A stretch of 35,780 nt of DNA from Pseudomonadota bacterium (GCA_025352885.1 JANXRZ010000203.1:1-35780), one strand, 5' to 3'. Positions 8,716 to 17,302 are shown, numbered from the stretch's first letter. The notes: a model not told the origin generated them from the sequence alone. Numbers and translations: made by a program.

Positions 8716-9056
8716 GCGACAAGTCGGGAAAAGTCAGCAGCGAGGGGGGCACGGGGGGAGCGAAAGCTCCCTCTGTGCAAGAATGGCCGCTGTGGGAAGT
8801 CTTTATCCGCAGCAAACAGGGGCTGGACCACAAGCATTGCGGCAGCCTGCATGCGACCGACGCGAAGCAGGCGATCCAGATGGCGCGCGATGTGTACACG
8901 CGCCGCAATGAAGGCGTCTCGATCTGGGTCGTGCCCTCGGCTGCGATCAGCGCCTCGGATCCCGGCGACCGGGACTCGTTCGTGGACCCGATGGCCGACA
9001 AGATCTTTCGGCATCCGACGTTCTACGAACTGCCCGATGAAGTAAAACACATGTAG
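8712..9056 (+). CDS. paaB: Phenylacetyl-CoA epoxygenase subunit PaaB
   Basis: This small 114-residue subunit is needed for a stable and active epoxygenase complex. The core [19 protein letters not shown], then [22 protein letters not shown] and the end block [16 protein letters not shown] are typical of PaaB. The first 20 or so residues are a Ser/Gly/Lys-rich extension. The start is the ATG at 8712, which overlaps the paaA stop as ATGA; the frame is open further upstream but only as a shadow of paaA. The stop TAG shares its last G with the GTG start of paaC. Confidence 0.95.
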   Translation: MSDKSGKVSSEGGTGGAKAPSVQEWPLWEVFIRSKQGLDHKHCGSLHATDAKQAIQMARDVYTRRNEGVSIWVVPSAAISASDPGDRDSFVDPMADKIFRHPTFYELPDEVKHM

Positions 9057-9805
9057 TGGATGCCAAGGTCGAATACGTTCTTCGCCTGGGGGACACCACG
9101 CTGGTCCTGGGCCAGCGCCTGGCGGAATGGCTGGGACATGCGCCGGTGCTCGAGGAGGACATTGCGTCTGCAAATATCTCGCTCGATCTCGTCGGGCAGG
9201 CGCGGTTGTGGCTCACATATGCGGGCGCGCTGGAAGGCGCCGGGCGCGACGAAGATAAGCTCGCCTATCACCGCGACCAGCATGAGTTCCGCAACTTCAC
9301 GCTCGTCGAGCTGCCGGACGACGACTATGCGTTCACGATCGTGCGCCGGTTCCTCTTCGACGTTTGGCATTGCCTCGCGCTCGGCGCGCTCACCCGTTCG
9401 AAGGACACCGACATCGCGGCGATCGCCGCCAAGTCGAAGAAGGAAGCGGAGTATCACCGCCGTCACAGCGGGGACTGGCTCGTGCGGCTGGGCGATGGGA
9501 CAGGCGAGTCGCATGTGCGCACCCAGGCGGCGCTCGAAGCGCTCTGGCGCTATACGCCCGAATTCTTTTCCGCCGACGCAATCGACCGGGCGATGAGCGA
9601 GTCGGGCGAGGGCTTTCCCGCCGCGAGCCTGGAGGAGGTGTGGACCGAGGAAGTGGGCGTCATGCTGCGCGAAGCGACGCTCACGATGCCCAAGCCGGGC
9701 CAATACGTTTCCGAAGGCAAGCTCGGCCGCCACGGCGAGCACCTGGGTCACTTGCTCGCGGAGATGCAGGTGCTGCAGCGCGCGAATCCCGGCGCGAAGT
9801 GGTGA
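9056..9805 (+). CDS. paaC: Phenylacetyl-CoA epoxygenase structural subunit PaaC
   Basis: This is the 249-residue ferritin-like partner of PaaA. In the characterised complex PaaC has lost the metal site and serves as the structural half of the PaaAC heterodimer. Recognisable blocks are YVLRLGDTTLVLGQRL, the NISLDLVGQAR segment near residues 40-52, DEDKLAYHRD, and the region around HRRHSGDWLVRLGDGT. The start codon is GTG, overlapping the paaB TAG by one base (TAGTG), and no alternative in-frame start fits better. The tight overlap implies coupled translation, as expected for equimolar subunits. Confidence 0.95.
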   Translation: MDAKVEYVLRLGDTTLVLGQRLAEWLGHAPVLEEDIASANISLDLVGQARLWLTYAGALEGAGRDEDKLAYHRDQHEFRNFTLVELPDDDYAFTIVRRFLFDVWHCLALGALTRSKDTDIAAIAAKSKKEAEYHRRHSGDWLVRLGDGTGESHVRTQAALEALWRYTPEFFSADAIDRAMSESGEGFPAASLEEVWTEEVGVMLREATLTMPKPGQYVSEGKLGRHGEHLGHLLAEMQVLQRANPGAKW

Positions 9806-9812
9806 GCGCCGC

Positions 9813-10292
9813 ATGACGGATGCGTGGGAGGTCCTGCGCGGCATTCCCGATCCCGAAATCCCGGTCATCAGCATCGTCGAGCTTGGCATCGTGCGCGAAG
9901 TGAACGTGAGCGGCGACACCGTTGAGGTGGCGATCACCCCCACGTACTCAGGCTGCCCGGCGCTGCATGCGATCGAGGAAGACATCGGCGCGCGCCTGCG
10001 CGAATCGGGTTTTCGCGAGGTCACGGTCAGGCAGCAATTGTCGCCAGCGTGGACGACCGACTGGATCGCCGAGCCTGCGCGCGAGCGCCTGCGCCAGTAC
10101 GGCATCGCCCCGCCGAATGCAGTGCGAGGCACGGATACCCATCGCATCAATTTGTTTTCCCGCACGATCGCCTGCCCCCAATGTGGCTCGGAAAATTCCG
10201 AGCGCATCTCCGAATTCGGGTCGACAGCCTGCAAGGCGATGTACCGCTGCATCGAATGCCGCGAGCCCTTCGACTACTTCAAGCCGCTGTGA
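9813..10292 (+). CDS. paaD: PaaD, MIP18/DUF59-type maturation factor
   Basis: This is a 159-residue protein. The N-terminal two thirds is a DUF59 (MIP18-like) domain with IPDPEIPVISIVELGI and the conserved CP motif in YSGCPA. The C-terminal third is a zinc-ribbon-like module with CPQC (C121, C124) and CIEC around C146 and C149, plus C140. In phenylacetate operons PaaD is required for activity and is thought to help assemble the iron-sulfur or di-iron centres of the epoxygenase or its reductase; its exact role is less certain than those of PaaA, PaaC and PaaE. It begins seven bases after paaC, and its TGA overlaps the paaE GTG. Confidence 0.93.
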   Translation: MTDAWEVLRGIPDPEIPVISIVELGIVREVNVSGDTVEVAITPTYSGCPALHAIEEDIGARLRESGFREVTVRQQLSPAWTTDWIAEPARERLRQYGIAPPNAVRGTDTHRINLFSRTIACPQCGSENSERISEFGSTACKAMYRCIECREPFDYFKPL

Positions 10293-11368
10293 GCACGCCG
10301 CATTTTCACCCGCTAAAAGTGACGGACGTAAGGCGCGAGACCGCGGACTGTGTTTCCGTGGCTTTGGAAGTGCCGGAGGCGCTGAGCGGGCCATTTCGCT
10401 TCGTCCAGGGCCAGTACCTCAACGTGCGGCGGGAGATAGCAGGTGGGGATGTTCGGCGCTCCTATTCCATTTGCTCGTCACCGCATGAGGGCGAGCTGCG
10501 CATTGCCGTCAAGGAAGTGCCGGAAGGCGCTTTCTCCGGGTGGGCAAACCGCGAGCTGGCGGTCGGGGCCACGCTTGAAGTAATGCCCCCCGAGGGCCGC
10601 TTCTTCGTCCCGCTCGATGCAGCACACGGAAAACATTACGTGGCCTTCGCGGCCGGGAGCGGCATCACGCCGGTGATTTCACTGATCCGCGCAACGCTCG
10701 CAAGCGAACCTCATTCGCGATTCACGCTCGTATACGGCAACCGCAGCGCGGCCTCAGTCATCTTCAACGAGGCCCTCGAAGACCTCAAGGACCTCCATCT
10801 CGCGCGTTTTGCGCTGTATCACGTCTTCTCGCGCGACATCCAGTCGGTGGAGCTTTTCAACGGACGCGTCGATGGCTCGAAAGTCGCGCGCTTTCTCGAC
10901 ACGTTGATCCCGCCCGCCTCGATCGACGAGGCGTTCGTCTGCGGGCCCGGCGGGATGGGCGATGAAGTGAAAGCGGTGTTGGAGGCGCGGAGCGTGCCTG
11001 CTGAAAGAATCCATCTGGAGCGGTTTGCGGCTCCCGTTGGGCGCGCCGAGCGCAAGCCGCGTGCGGCCGCGGCCCCGACGGCCGTCAAGGCGAACGTCTG
11101 CGTAATTGTCGACGGCGTCCGGTACGACCTCGATCTGCGGGAATCGGGGATGAGCATCCTCGATGCGGCGCTCAAGGCCGGCGCCGACCTGCCGTACGCC
11201 TGCAAGGCCGGCGTGTGCTGCACGTGCCGGGCGAAACTGGTCGAAGGCGAAGTGCGCATGGACTCCAACTACACGCTGGAGGACGCCGAGATAAAAGCCG
11301 GCTTCCGCCTCACCTGCCAGTCCCACCCCGTTACGCCCAAAGTGGTACTCGACTTCGATCAAAGGTAG
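10289..11368 (+). CDS. paaE: Phenylacetyl-CoA epoxygenase reductase PaaE
   Basis: PaaE delivers electrons from NAD(P)H to the PaaA di-iron centre. The start is a GTG at 10289 forming GTGA with the paaD stop, giving 359 residues, close to the usual length. The N-terminal FAD domain has RSYSICSSP near residues 51-59. The NAD domain follows, with AAGSGITPVISLIRATL near 116-132, YGNRSA, and CGPGGM near 215. The C-terminal plant-type 2Fe-2S ferredoxin domain has CKAGVCCTC plus a distant Cys in LTCQSHP, the complete four-cysteine set. It is the last gene of the operon. No clear terminator follows before the MarR gene. Confidence 0.96.
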   Translation: MSTPHFHPLKVTDVRRETADCVSVALEVPEALSGPFRFVQGQYLNVRREIAGGDVRRSYSICSSPHEGELRIAVKEVPEGAFSGWANRELAVGATLEVMPPEGRFFVPLDAAHGKHYVAFAAGSGITPVISLIRATLASEPHSRFTLVYGNRSAASVIFNEALEDLKDLHLARFALYHVFSRDIQSVELFNGRVDGSKVARFLDTLIPPASIDEAFVCGPGGMGDEVKAVLEARSVPAERIHLERFAAPVGRAERKPRAAAAPTAVKANVCVIVDGVRYDLDLRESGMSILDAALKAGADLPYACKAGVCCTCRAKLVEGEVRMDSNYTLEDAEIKAGFRLTCQSHPVTPKVVLDFDQR

Positions 11369-11375
11369 CGCTTAT

Positions 11376-11422
11376 TTGACTTTAGCTGCTTAGGCAGGCA
11401 ATTTACTGCCCCGGCAGCTAAA
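11376..11422 (+). promoter_or_regulatory. Likely marR promoter with a large inverted-repeat operator
   Basis: A perfect 9-bp inverted repeat, TTTAGCTGC at 11381-11389 and GCAGCTAAA at 11414-11422, encloses a second one, GGCAG/CTGCC (11393-11397 and 11406-11410). A TTGACT hexamer at 11376-11381 matches five of six -35 bases and overlaps the left arm. The -10 is less clear: CAATTT at 17-base spacing or TTTACT at 20. MarR proteins usually bind such palindromes over their own promoter, so autorepression of the efflux operon is the natural inference. Confidence 0.6.
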
Positions 11423-11434
11423 TTGGATCGTCAG

Positions 11435-11878
11435 ATGGGGCTATACCGCGCGGAAACCTACCGCGTCGAGGACAGCGTGGGCTTCATGATCACCCGGCTG
11501 CGCTCGGCGCTGTTTGCCACCGTCGATCGCGAAGTCGGGCCCTGGGGCGTCTCCTCCGCGCAGGCTGCGATCCTTATCTACATTGCCCACGGCCGCGGCA
11601 ACCGAGCCGCCGACATCGCGCGCGATTACAACTACGACACCGGCTCGATGACGCGCATGATCGACCGGCTGGTGAAAAAAGGATTGCTCAAGCGCGTCCG
11701 CGATGAGGCGGATCGCCGCTCGGTGCGCCTGGAGCTGACCGCGAAGGCGCAGAAGCTCACCGAGAAGCTGCCCGCGGTGGCCGCGCGCGCGCTCAACCAC
11801 CTCTTGCGTGGGTTTTCCCGGGCAGAGCTCGATCACCTTAAGGGCCTGCTCGACCGCATGCTTGCCAATGCGGACTGA
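11435..11878 (+). CDS. MarR-family transcriptional regulator
   Basis: This is a 147-residue winged-helix repressor. Starting at the ATG at 11435 (a TTG four codons earlier is possible), it has an N-terminal dimerisation helix and a helix-turn-helix at about 55-85 with NRAADIARDYNYDTGSMTRM. The wing contains RDEADRRSVRLELT, with the DxRS signature typical of MarR proteins. A C-terminal helix completes the dimer interface. It heads the nodT-emrA-emrB efflux unit and overlaps the next gene by 11 bases. This arrangement is typical of MarR regulators that sense the drugs or phenolic compounds exported by the pump. Its ligand is not known. Because it follows paaE directly, a role in the paa operon cannot be excluded. 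Confidence 0.93.
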   Translation: MGLYRAETYRVEDSVGFMITRLRSALFATVDREVGPWGVSSAQAAILIYIAHGRGNRAADIARDYNYDTGSMTRMIDRLVKKGLLKRVRDEADRRSVRLELTAKAQKLTEKLPAVAARALNHLLRGFSRAELDHLKGLLDRMLANAD

Positions 11879-13307
11879 GCGCCTGCTGCTCGCGTTGGGC
11901 TGCGCGGCTGTGGTGACGGGATGCGTCTCGCCGGTCGAGCGCGCCACGCCTGCCGCGCAAGCAATTTCGCCTGCCGGTCTCGAGAGCGCCCGGGCACTGG
12001 CTGGATCGCCGGGCGGCGAGTGGCCGAGCCAGCGATGGTGGACTGCCTTTGGCGACACGCAACTCGACCGTCTCGTCGAGGAAGCGCTCGCAGGGCATCC
12101 GACGCTCGGGAGTGCCCGGGCGCGCTTGGCGCAAGCCAGCGCGCTTGTAGAGGCCGCAATTGCAAGCTCGACGCCCGGCGTGACGGGCGGCCTCGATGTC
12201 ACGCGCCAGCGCTTCAGCGTGAGCGGTACCGTCCCGCCGCCTGTGGCCGGGACGACGCGCACAACGGCGCGCCTTGCGCTCGATTTCGCGTACGAGCTGG
12301 ACTATGCGGGACGCAACGACGCGGCCATCGCAGCGGCTCGCGCGAGCGAATTCGCCGCCGCGGCCGACGCCCAGGCCGCCCGCCTCACGCTTGCATCGGC
12401 CGTGGCCCGCGCTTATTTCCAACTCCAGAGCCTGTTCGCGCTGCAGTCCATTACCGCACGCGAACTCGAGCAAGCCACGCGTCGCATCGACCTCACGCGC
12501 CAGCGCGTAGTGGCCGGGCTGGAGAGCGAGACGGGTCTGAGCCGCGCGGAGTCGGTTCCACCTGAGCTGCGGGCTTCGCGCGCGCAGGTCGATGCTGCGA
12601 TTGCGCTTGCGCGAAACCAGCTGGCCGCGCTTTCTGGAAACGGCCCGGATCGAGGTCTTAAGATCGAGCCGGTGGTCTCGCATCTTGCGGGGCAGGGGGT
12701 GGCTGCGTTGCCCGCCATGCTGCCGCTCGACCTGCTCGGCCGGCGGCCCGATCTCGTCGCGGCGCGCCGGCGCGCAGAATCCGCTTCACGCGAGATCGAA
12801 GTGGCGCGCCTGCGCTTTCTCCCCAACATCAACCTCGTAGCCTTCGTCGGCGTGGCGGCGCTTGGCCTCGACCGGTTGTTCGCCGCAGGCAGCGCGATCG
12901 GCGGGGTCGGTCCCGCGATCCGGCTGCCGATCTTTTCAGCGGGCGGGCTGCAGGCGAGTTTTCGCGGGCGGCAGGCCGATTACGACTTGGCAGTGGAGCG
13001 CTACAACGAGCTCCTGCTCGACGCGGTACGCGATGTCGCGGACCAAGTGCACACACGCCGGGCCCAGGAGGTCGAGCAGGCCGAGCGCAGCAACGCCTAT
13101 GTCGCGCTCGACCGGACGCATCGCCTGGTCCTCGACCGGTACCGCGCGGGCCTCGCCAATTATCTCGACGTGCTCGATGCCGAAGCGCCGCTGTTTGGAC
13201 TGCAGCGCGCGGAGACCGACCTGCGCACGCGCGCATTACAAGCCGAAGTGAGCCTGTACCGGGCGCTCGGCGGGGGATACGAAGATGGCCGCCCGGCTTC
13301 CCGCTAA
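11868..13307 (+). CDS. NodT-type outer-membrane efflux lipoprotein (TolC superfamily)
   Basis: This 479-residue protein is the outer-membrane channel of a tripartite efflux pump. The ATG at 11868 begins a lipoprotein signal with lipobox VVTGC, putting the acylated Cys at residue 19. Two outer-membrane efflux repeats follow, with the NodT family blocks WWTAFGDTQLDRLVEEAL, AYELDYAGRN and DLLGRRPDLVAARRRAE, and FLPNINLVAFVG in the second half. Length is standard. It overlaps marR by 11 bases at its start and emrA by 23 bases at its end, so translation of the whole unit is linked. Confidence 0.94.
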   Translation: MRTERLLLALGCAAVVTGCVSPVERATPAAQAISPAGLESARALAGSPGGEWPSQRWWTAFGDTQLDRLVEEALAGHPTLGSARARLAQASALVEAAIASSTPGVTGGLDVTRQRFSVSGTVPPPVAGTTRTTARLALDFAYELDYAGRNDAAIAAARASEFAAAADAQAARLTLASAVARAYFQLQSLFALQSITARELEQATRRIDLTRQRVVAGLESETGLSRAESVPPELRASRAQVDAAIALARNQLAALSGNGPDRGLKIEPVVSHLAGQGVAALPAMLPLDLLGRRPDLVAARRRAESASREIEVARLRFLPNINLVAFVGVAALGLDRLFAAGSAIGGVGPAIRLPIFSAGGLQASFRGRQADYDLAVERYNELLLDAVRDVADQVHTRRAQEVEQAERSNAYVALDRTHRLVLDRYRAGLANYLDVLDAEAPLFGLQRAETDLRTRALQAEVSLYRALGGGYEDGRPASR

Positions 13308-14445
13308 AGGCCGCCGTCGCGGCGTCCTGCTGCTGCTCTTCCTCGTCTTCGCTGCGGCCGCGGTGACGTGGGCGGTGTGGTGGCATTTGGTCGGCCGCTG
13401 GCACGAGAGCACGGACAACGCCTATGTGGCCGGCCATGTGGTGCAGGTGACGCCGCAGATCGCGGGGACCGTCGCGGCAATCGGCGCGGACGACACCGAT
13501 CGCGTGCAGGCCGGACAGGTGCTCGTGCGGCTGGATGCCGCGGATGCGCAAGTCGCGCTCGGCCAGGCCGAGGCGCAGCTCGCGCAGGCAGTGCGGGAGG
13601 TACGTACGCTCTATACGCGCAATTCGTCGCTCGAGGCGTTGCAGGCGCAGAGGGCGAGCGAGCTGGCCAAGGCGGAAGAAGACTTGGCACGCAGGCGGCC
13701 GCTTGCGGGCACGGGCGCAGTTTCGAAGGAGGAAGTCGAGCATGCGCGCAATGCAGTTGAAGCCGCACGCGCAGCGCTATCGGCTTCCCGCGAAGAAGTC
13801 GTGACGAACCGCGCGCGCACCGAAGGCACCGCAGTTTCGACCCATCCCGGGGTGGCCGCCGCCGCGGCGCGCGTGCGGGAGGCATTCCTCTCGTTGCAGA
13901 GAACGACGATCGCCGCGCCGGTGTCCGGCTACATTGCGCGGCGTACCATCCAGGTCGGTCAGCGCGTGGCTCCCGGCGCCTTGTTGATGGCGGTCGTGCC
14001 GCTCGACAGCGTCTGGGTGGATGCCAACTTCAAGGAAGTGCAGTTGCGCGACATGCGCATCGGCCAGCCCGTGAAACTCAGCGCCGACCTGTACGGAAGC
14101 CGGACCGAGTATCACGGCACGGTGGCCGGGCTCGCCGCCGGGACGGGCGGCGCCTTTGCGTTGCTGCCGCCGCAGAACGCCACCGGCAACTGGATCAAGG
14201 TCGTTCAGAGGCTGCCCGTGCGCATCGCGCTCGATCCGAAGCAACTCGCCGAGCACCCGCTGCTCGTGGGTCTCTCCATGCATGCCGACGTCGAGATCAG
14301 GGACACCAGCGGCGCGCAACTGGCTGCCGCACCCCGTGCGAACCCCGTTTGGGCGCCGGCCGTGTTCGCCAGGCAGGCGGAAGATGCGGATGCGCGCGTG
14401 CAGGCAATCATCAAGGCCAACCTGGGAACAGGCGGCGCGCGATGA
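13285..14445 (+). CDS. emrA: EmrA-type membrane fusion protein (HlyD family)
   Basis: This 386-residue periplasmic adaptor connects EmrB to the outer-membrane channel. It has an N-terminal cytoplasmic basic stretch, one membrane anchor at about residues 12-34, and the lipoyl half motif STDNAYVAGHVVQVTPQIAG at about 45-64. A long alpha-helical hairpin lies at about 90-200, followed by the second lipoyl half IAAPVSGYIARRTIQVGQ and a beta-barrel domain containing VWVDANFKEVQL. All match EmrA. Its TGA overlaps the ATG of emrB. EmrA symbols are applied by family resemblance; the exported substrates may differ from those in E. coli. Confidence 0.93.
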   Translation: MAARLPAKGRRRGVLLLLFLVFAAAAVTWAVWWHLVGRWHESTDNAYVAGHVVQVTPQIAGTVAAIGADDTDRVQAGQVLVRLDAADAQVALGQAEAQLAQAVREVRTLYTRNSSLEALQAQRASELAKAEEDLARRRPLAGTGAVSKEEVEHARNAVEAARAALSASREEVVTNRARTEGTAVSTHPGVAAAAARVREAFLSLQRTTIAAPVSGYIARRTIQVGQRVAPGALLMAVVPLDSVWVDANFKEVQLRDMRIGQPVKLSADLYGSRTEYHGTVAGLAAGTGGAFALLPPQNATGNWIKVVQRLPVRIALDPKQLAEHPLLVGLSMHADVEIRDTSGAQLAAAPRANPVWAPAVFARQAEDADARVQAIIKANLGTGGAR

Positions 14446-16040
14446 GTGAAGCCACGACGGCGGGCGGCGCGGAGGGCGCCCCGAACGCGGTAGAGGCCGA
14501 CGCGCTGCCACCGCTGCAGGGCGTCGAGCGCATGATCGGCGCGATCGTGCTCTCGGGCGCCACTTTCATGACCGTTCTGGACGTGACGGTGGCCAACGTC
14601 TCGATTCCCACGATCGCAGGCGACCTGGGGGTGAGCCCGACCCAGGGCACGTGGATCATCACTTCGTATGCGGTGGCCAACGCGATCGCCATGCCGCTCA
14701 CCGGCTGGCTGACGACGCGGTTCGGGCAGGTGCGCCTGATCGTGACCTCGATCCTGCTGTTCACGATCGCCTCGTGGCTCTGCGGGCTCGCGCCGAACAT
14801 CGAAACGCTGATCGCCTGCCGGGTGCTGCAAGGGCTGGTCGCGGGGCCGATGGTGCCGCTCTCGCAGGCGCTGCTGCTCACGACTTTTCCCCGCGAGCGA
14901 GCGGGCTTCGCACTCGCGCTCTGGTCCATGACCGCGCTCATCGCGCCGATCACCGGCCCGCTCATCGGCGGCTGGATCTCGGAGGAATCCTCGTGGCCGT
15001 GGATCTTCTACATCAACATCCCGGTCGGCTTGCTTGCCGCGGCGCTGACCTGGCAGATCTACAGAGCGAGGGAAACTGCGACGCGCATCGTGCCGGTCGA
15101 CTTCACGGGTTTGGTGCTGCTCGTCGTGTGGGTGGCTTCGCTCCAGATCATGCTCGACAAAGGCAAGGAGCTCGACTGGTTCAACTCAACCGTGATCGTC
15201 GTTCTCGGCTGCGTCGCCGTGGCCGGATTCGTGACCTTCCTCGTCTGGGAGCTTGTGGACAACGACCATCCCATTGTGGATGTGCGGCTATTTGGCGTGC
15301 GCAACTACTGGAGCGCGACGCTTACCTTGTCCGTCGGCTACGCGGTGTTCTTCGGCACCTCGGTGATCCTGCCGCTCTGGCTGCAGACGCTGATGGGATA
15401 CACGCAGACGTGGGCCGGGCTGATGATGATGCCCTTCGGGGTGCTTGCGATGTTTCTCGCCCCCTTGATCGGCCGCAGCATCCAGCGGCATGACGTGCGC
15501 CTGATCGCAAGCGGCGGCTTCATCCTGTTTGGCGTCGTGTCGTTCCTGCGCTCGCAGTTTGCGCTCGACGCCGATGCATGGACCATCGCGTTCCCGACCT
15601 TCCTGCAGGGCGCGGCCAATGTCATGTTCTTCCTGCCGCTGACGGCGCTTGCGCTCTCCGGGCTGCCGAAGGAGCGCATTCCCGCTGCGACCGGCCTCAA
15701 CAACTTCATGCGCTTTACCTTCGGTGCGTTCGGCGCTTCGGCCGGCATCACGCTGTGGGACGACCGCACGAGCCAGCACCGCGCGCACCTCGTCGAGCAT
15801 GTGACGCCTTACGATCCCCAGGCGGTGGCCGCGCTCGATGCGCTTCAGGCTGCGGGGCTTACCCCCGACCAGGCGCTCGCCCAGCTGGAACGCATGGTGG
15901 ACGCTCAGGCGCGGATGATGGGCACCAACGACATCTTCTGGCTTTCGGGCGTGCTCTTCATCGTGCTGGCGTCGATGGTGTGGGTCGCGCGCCGCGCACG
16001 GCCTTTCGGGGGTGACGCGACGCATGCCAGCGAGATGTAG
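14442..16040 (+). CDS. emrB: EmrB-type drug:H+ antiporter (DHA2 family, MFS)
   Basis: This is a 532-residue inner-membrane pump with about 14 predicted membrane helices. The DHA2 motif LDVTVANVSIPTIAG is in helix 1 near residues 47-61. Motif A-like GWLTTRFGQVR follows helix 2. The drug-antiporter motif C pattern ALIAPITGPLIGGWI is in helix 5. The tail carries a loop with an amphipathic helix near residues 445-490 before the last helix. The start at 14442 is set by the ATGA overlap with emrA; the frame is open further upstream only as an emrA shadow. Together with the NodT channel and EmrA it should form a complete proton-driven exporter for hydrophobic or weakly acidic toxins. Confidence 0.94.
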   Translation: MSEATTAGGAEGAPNAVEADALPPLQGVERMIGAIVLSGATFMTVLDVTVANVSIPTIAGDLGVSPTQGTWIITSYAVANAIAMPLTGWLTTRFGQVRLIVTSILLFTIASWLCGLAPNIETLIACRVLQGLVAGPMVPLSQALLLTTFPRERAGFALALWSMTALIAPITGPLIGGWISEESSWPWIFYINIPVGLLAAALTWQIYRARETATRIVPVDFTGLVLLVVWVASLQIMLDKGKELDWFNSTVIVVLGCVAVAGFVTFLVWELVDNDHPIVDVRLFGVRNYWSATLTLSVGYAVFFGTSVILPLWLQTLMGYTQTWAGLMMMPFGVLAMFLAPLIGRSIQRHDVRLIASGGFILFGVVSFLRSQFALDADAWTIAFPTFLQGAANVMFFLPLTALALSGLPKERIPAATGLNNFMRFTFGAFGASAGITLWDDRTSQHRAHLVEHVTPYDPQAVAALDALQAAGLTPDQALAQLERMVDAQARMMGTNDIFWLSGVLFIVLASMVWVARRARPFGGDATHASEM

Positions 16041-16203
16041 CTATTACAAAAGTGATATTTGAATTTGCCTGTAAGCCGCTTGGCTGGCTGATCTGCGTAA
16101 GTTAAAGTTCAGGATTGTAGGATTTTTACGTTACGAAAGCCCCTTGTCAGGCTGGGCGAGTAGCATCGGGTTTCTCTATTCAAGCTTTGGGAAGCATGGC
16201 GCC

Positions 16204-16830
16204 ATGAGTTACCCCTCCGTCGGAATTTCCAGGGTCCGCCTACACTTCGCTCAAAACCGGATTCGATGGTCGCGGGGCATCCTGCTCGCCACGCTTGTTT
16301 CCACCATGTTTATGGCGCCGCCGAAGTATGTGAACGCGTGGATCCTGGACGTCCTCGAACTGGGTGGCTACGCAATGCTGGCGGTTGCAACGCTCCTCAG
16401 GGTCTGGTGCCTGACGTTTATCGGAGGCACCAAGGATGGGCAGTTGGCAGTTGCCGGCCCCTACTCGGTAGTCCGCAATCCCCTATATCTCGCCAGCTTT
16501 GTGGGCGTCGTGGGTTTCGGGCTGGCGGTCGAACTGCCTCTGCTGGCGATAGTCCTCGCCGTGTCGTTCGGGGTGCTTTATCCGGCCGTTGTCGCACAGG
16601 AGGAAGTGCGGCTCACAGAACTCTTTGGAGCCGCATACACGAGCTATTGCGAGACAGTCCCCAGGTGGGTGCCGCGCTGGTCCGCGTACCAAGAGCCCAA
16701 GCATGTTTTGGTCGCGACGGAAAAAGTGCGACAGGGCATTGTCGATGCGATGTGGTACCTCTGGGCTTTTGCGCTCGCCGAGCTGATCGAGATCCTGCGC
16801 GAGCACGCGGTGCTGCCCCTGCTGTCCTAG
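16204..16830 (+). CDS. ICMT/PEMT-like integral membrane methyltransferase
   Basis: This is a 208-residue protein with about four to five hydrophobic segments. The conserved SAM-binding core of the isoprenylcysteine/phospholipid methyltransferase superfamily is present: GPYSVVRNPLYLASF near residues 99-113, EEVRLTELFGAAYTSYCETV near 145-164, and a Pro-rich turn PRWVPRW. Bacterial members methylate unknown lipids or small molecules, so no substrate is proposed. The ATG at 16204 is preferred; a TTG at 16144 in the same frame would add 20 residues that do not look like the family. It follows a 163-base gap after emrB that is visibly richer in A+T than its surroundings, and it converges with the flavodoxin-like gene. 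It may therefore be an independent unit. Confidence 0.8.
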   Translation: MSYPSVGISRVRLHFAQNRIRWSRGILLATLVSTMFMAPPKYVNAWILDVLELGGYAMLAVATLLRVWCLTFIGGTKDGQLAVAGPYSVVRNPLYLASFVGVVGFGLAVELPLLAIVLAVSFGVLYPAVVAQEEVRLTELFGAAYTSYCETVPRWVPRWSAYQEPKHVLVATEKVRQGIVDAMWYLWAFALAELIEILREHAVLPLLS

Positions 16831-16843
16831 GGACGCCGGATAA

Positions 16844-17302
16844 TCAATACACCCCGAGCGCCAACCCGGCGGCCAGCGCCGCACCCAGTTCCTCGCATTT
16901 CTCCAGCACTTCGGGCGTCACTTCCTTCAGCGCAAGAATCGGCTCGGACACTTTCTTCAGCCGCAACCCCATGACGATGCGCTCGACCGAAGCGACCGCG
17001 CCGGCGCCGTCCTGCCCGGCGGACACGAGCAGCGCCCAGGGCCGGCCGGCGATCCTGCCTTCGCACTCGTAGAAGATGCGCTCGAGGAAGTCTTTCATCA
17101 TCCCGGACATGTAGCCGAAGTTTTCCGGCGTGCCGAGCACCAAGGCATCTGCATTGAGTACATCTTCGGGACCTGTGTCGGCGCAGCGGCGTAAGTCGAC
17201 TCTGACCCCACTTTCGGTTGCGGCGCCTCGGGCTACGGCCTCGGCTAATTGCGTCGTCTTGACGCCGCGGGTGTGATAAACGATGAGGAGGGTCTTCTTC
17301 AT
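16844..17302 (-). CDS. Flavodoxin-like / NAD(P)H-dependent FMN oxidoreductase
   Basis: This is a 152-residue flavodoxin-fold protein. The first strand and phosphate loop are LLIVYHTRGVKTTQLAEAV at about 5-23. The second flavin loop is LGTPENFGYMSGMMKDFLERI at about 56-76, as in WrbA- and flavodoxin-like reductases. The phosphate loop has HTRGVKT instead of the common S/TxTGxT, so FMN binding is likely but not certain. Only the reading from 17302 gives this fold; the open frame upstream is a shadow of mtfA. Its ATG overlaps the mtfA TGA (ATGA), making it the last gene of a three-gene minus-strand unit. Its reaction partner is unknown. Confidence 0.82.
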   Translation of the reverse strand: MKKTLLIVYHTRGVKTTQLAEAVARGAATESGVRVDLRRCADTGPEDVLNADALVLGTPENFGYMSGMMKDFLERIFYECEGRIAGRPWALLVSAGQDGAGAVASVERIVMGLRLKKVSEPILALKEVTPEVLEKCEELGAALAAGLALGVY

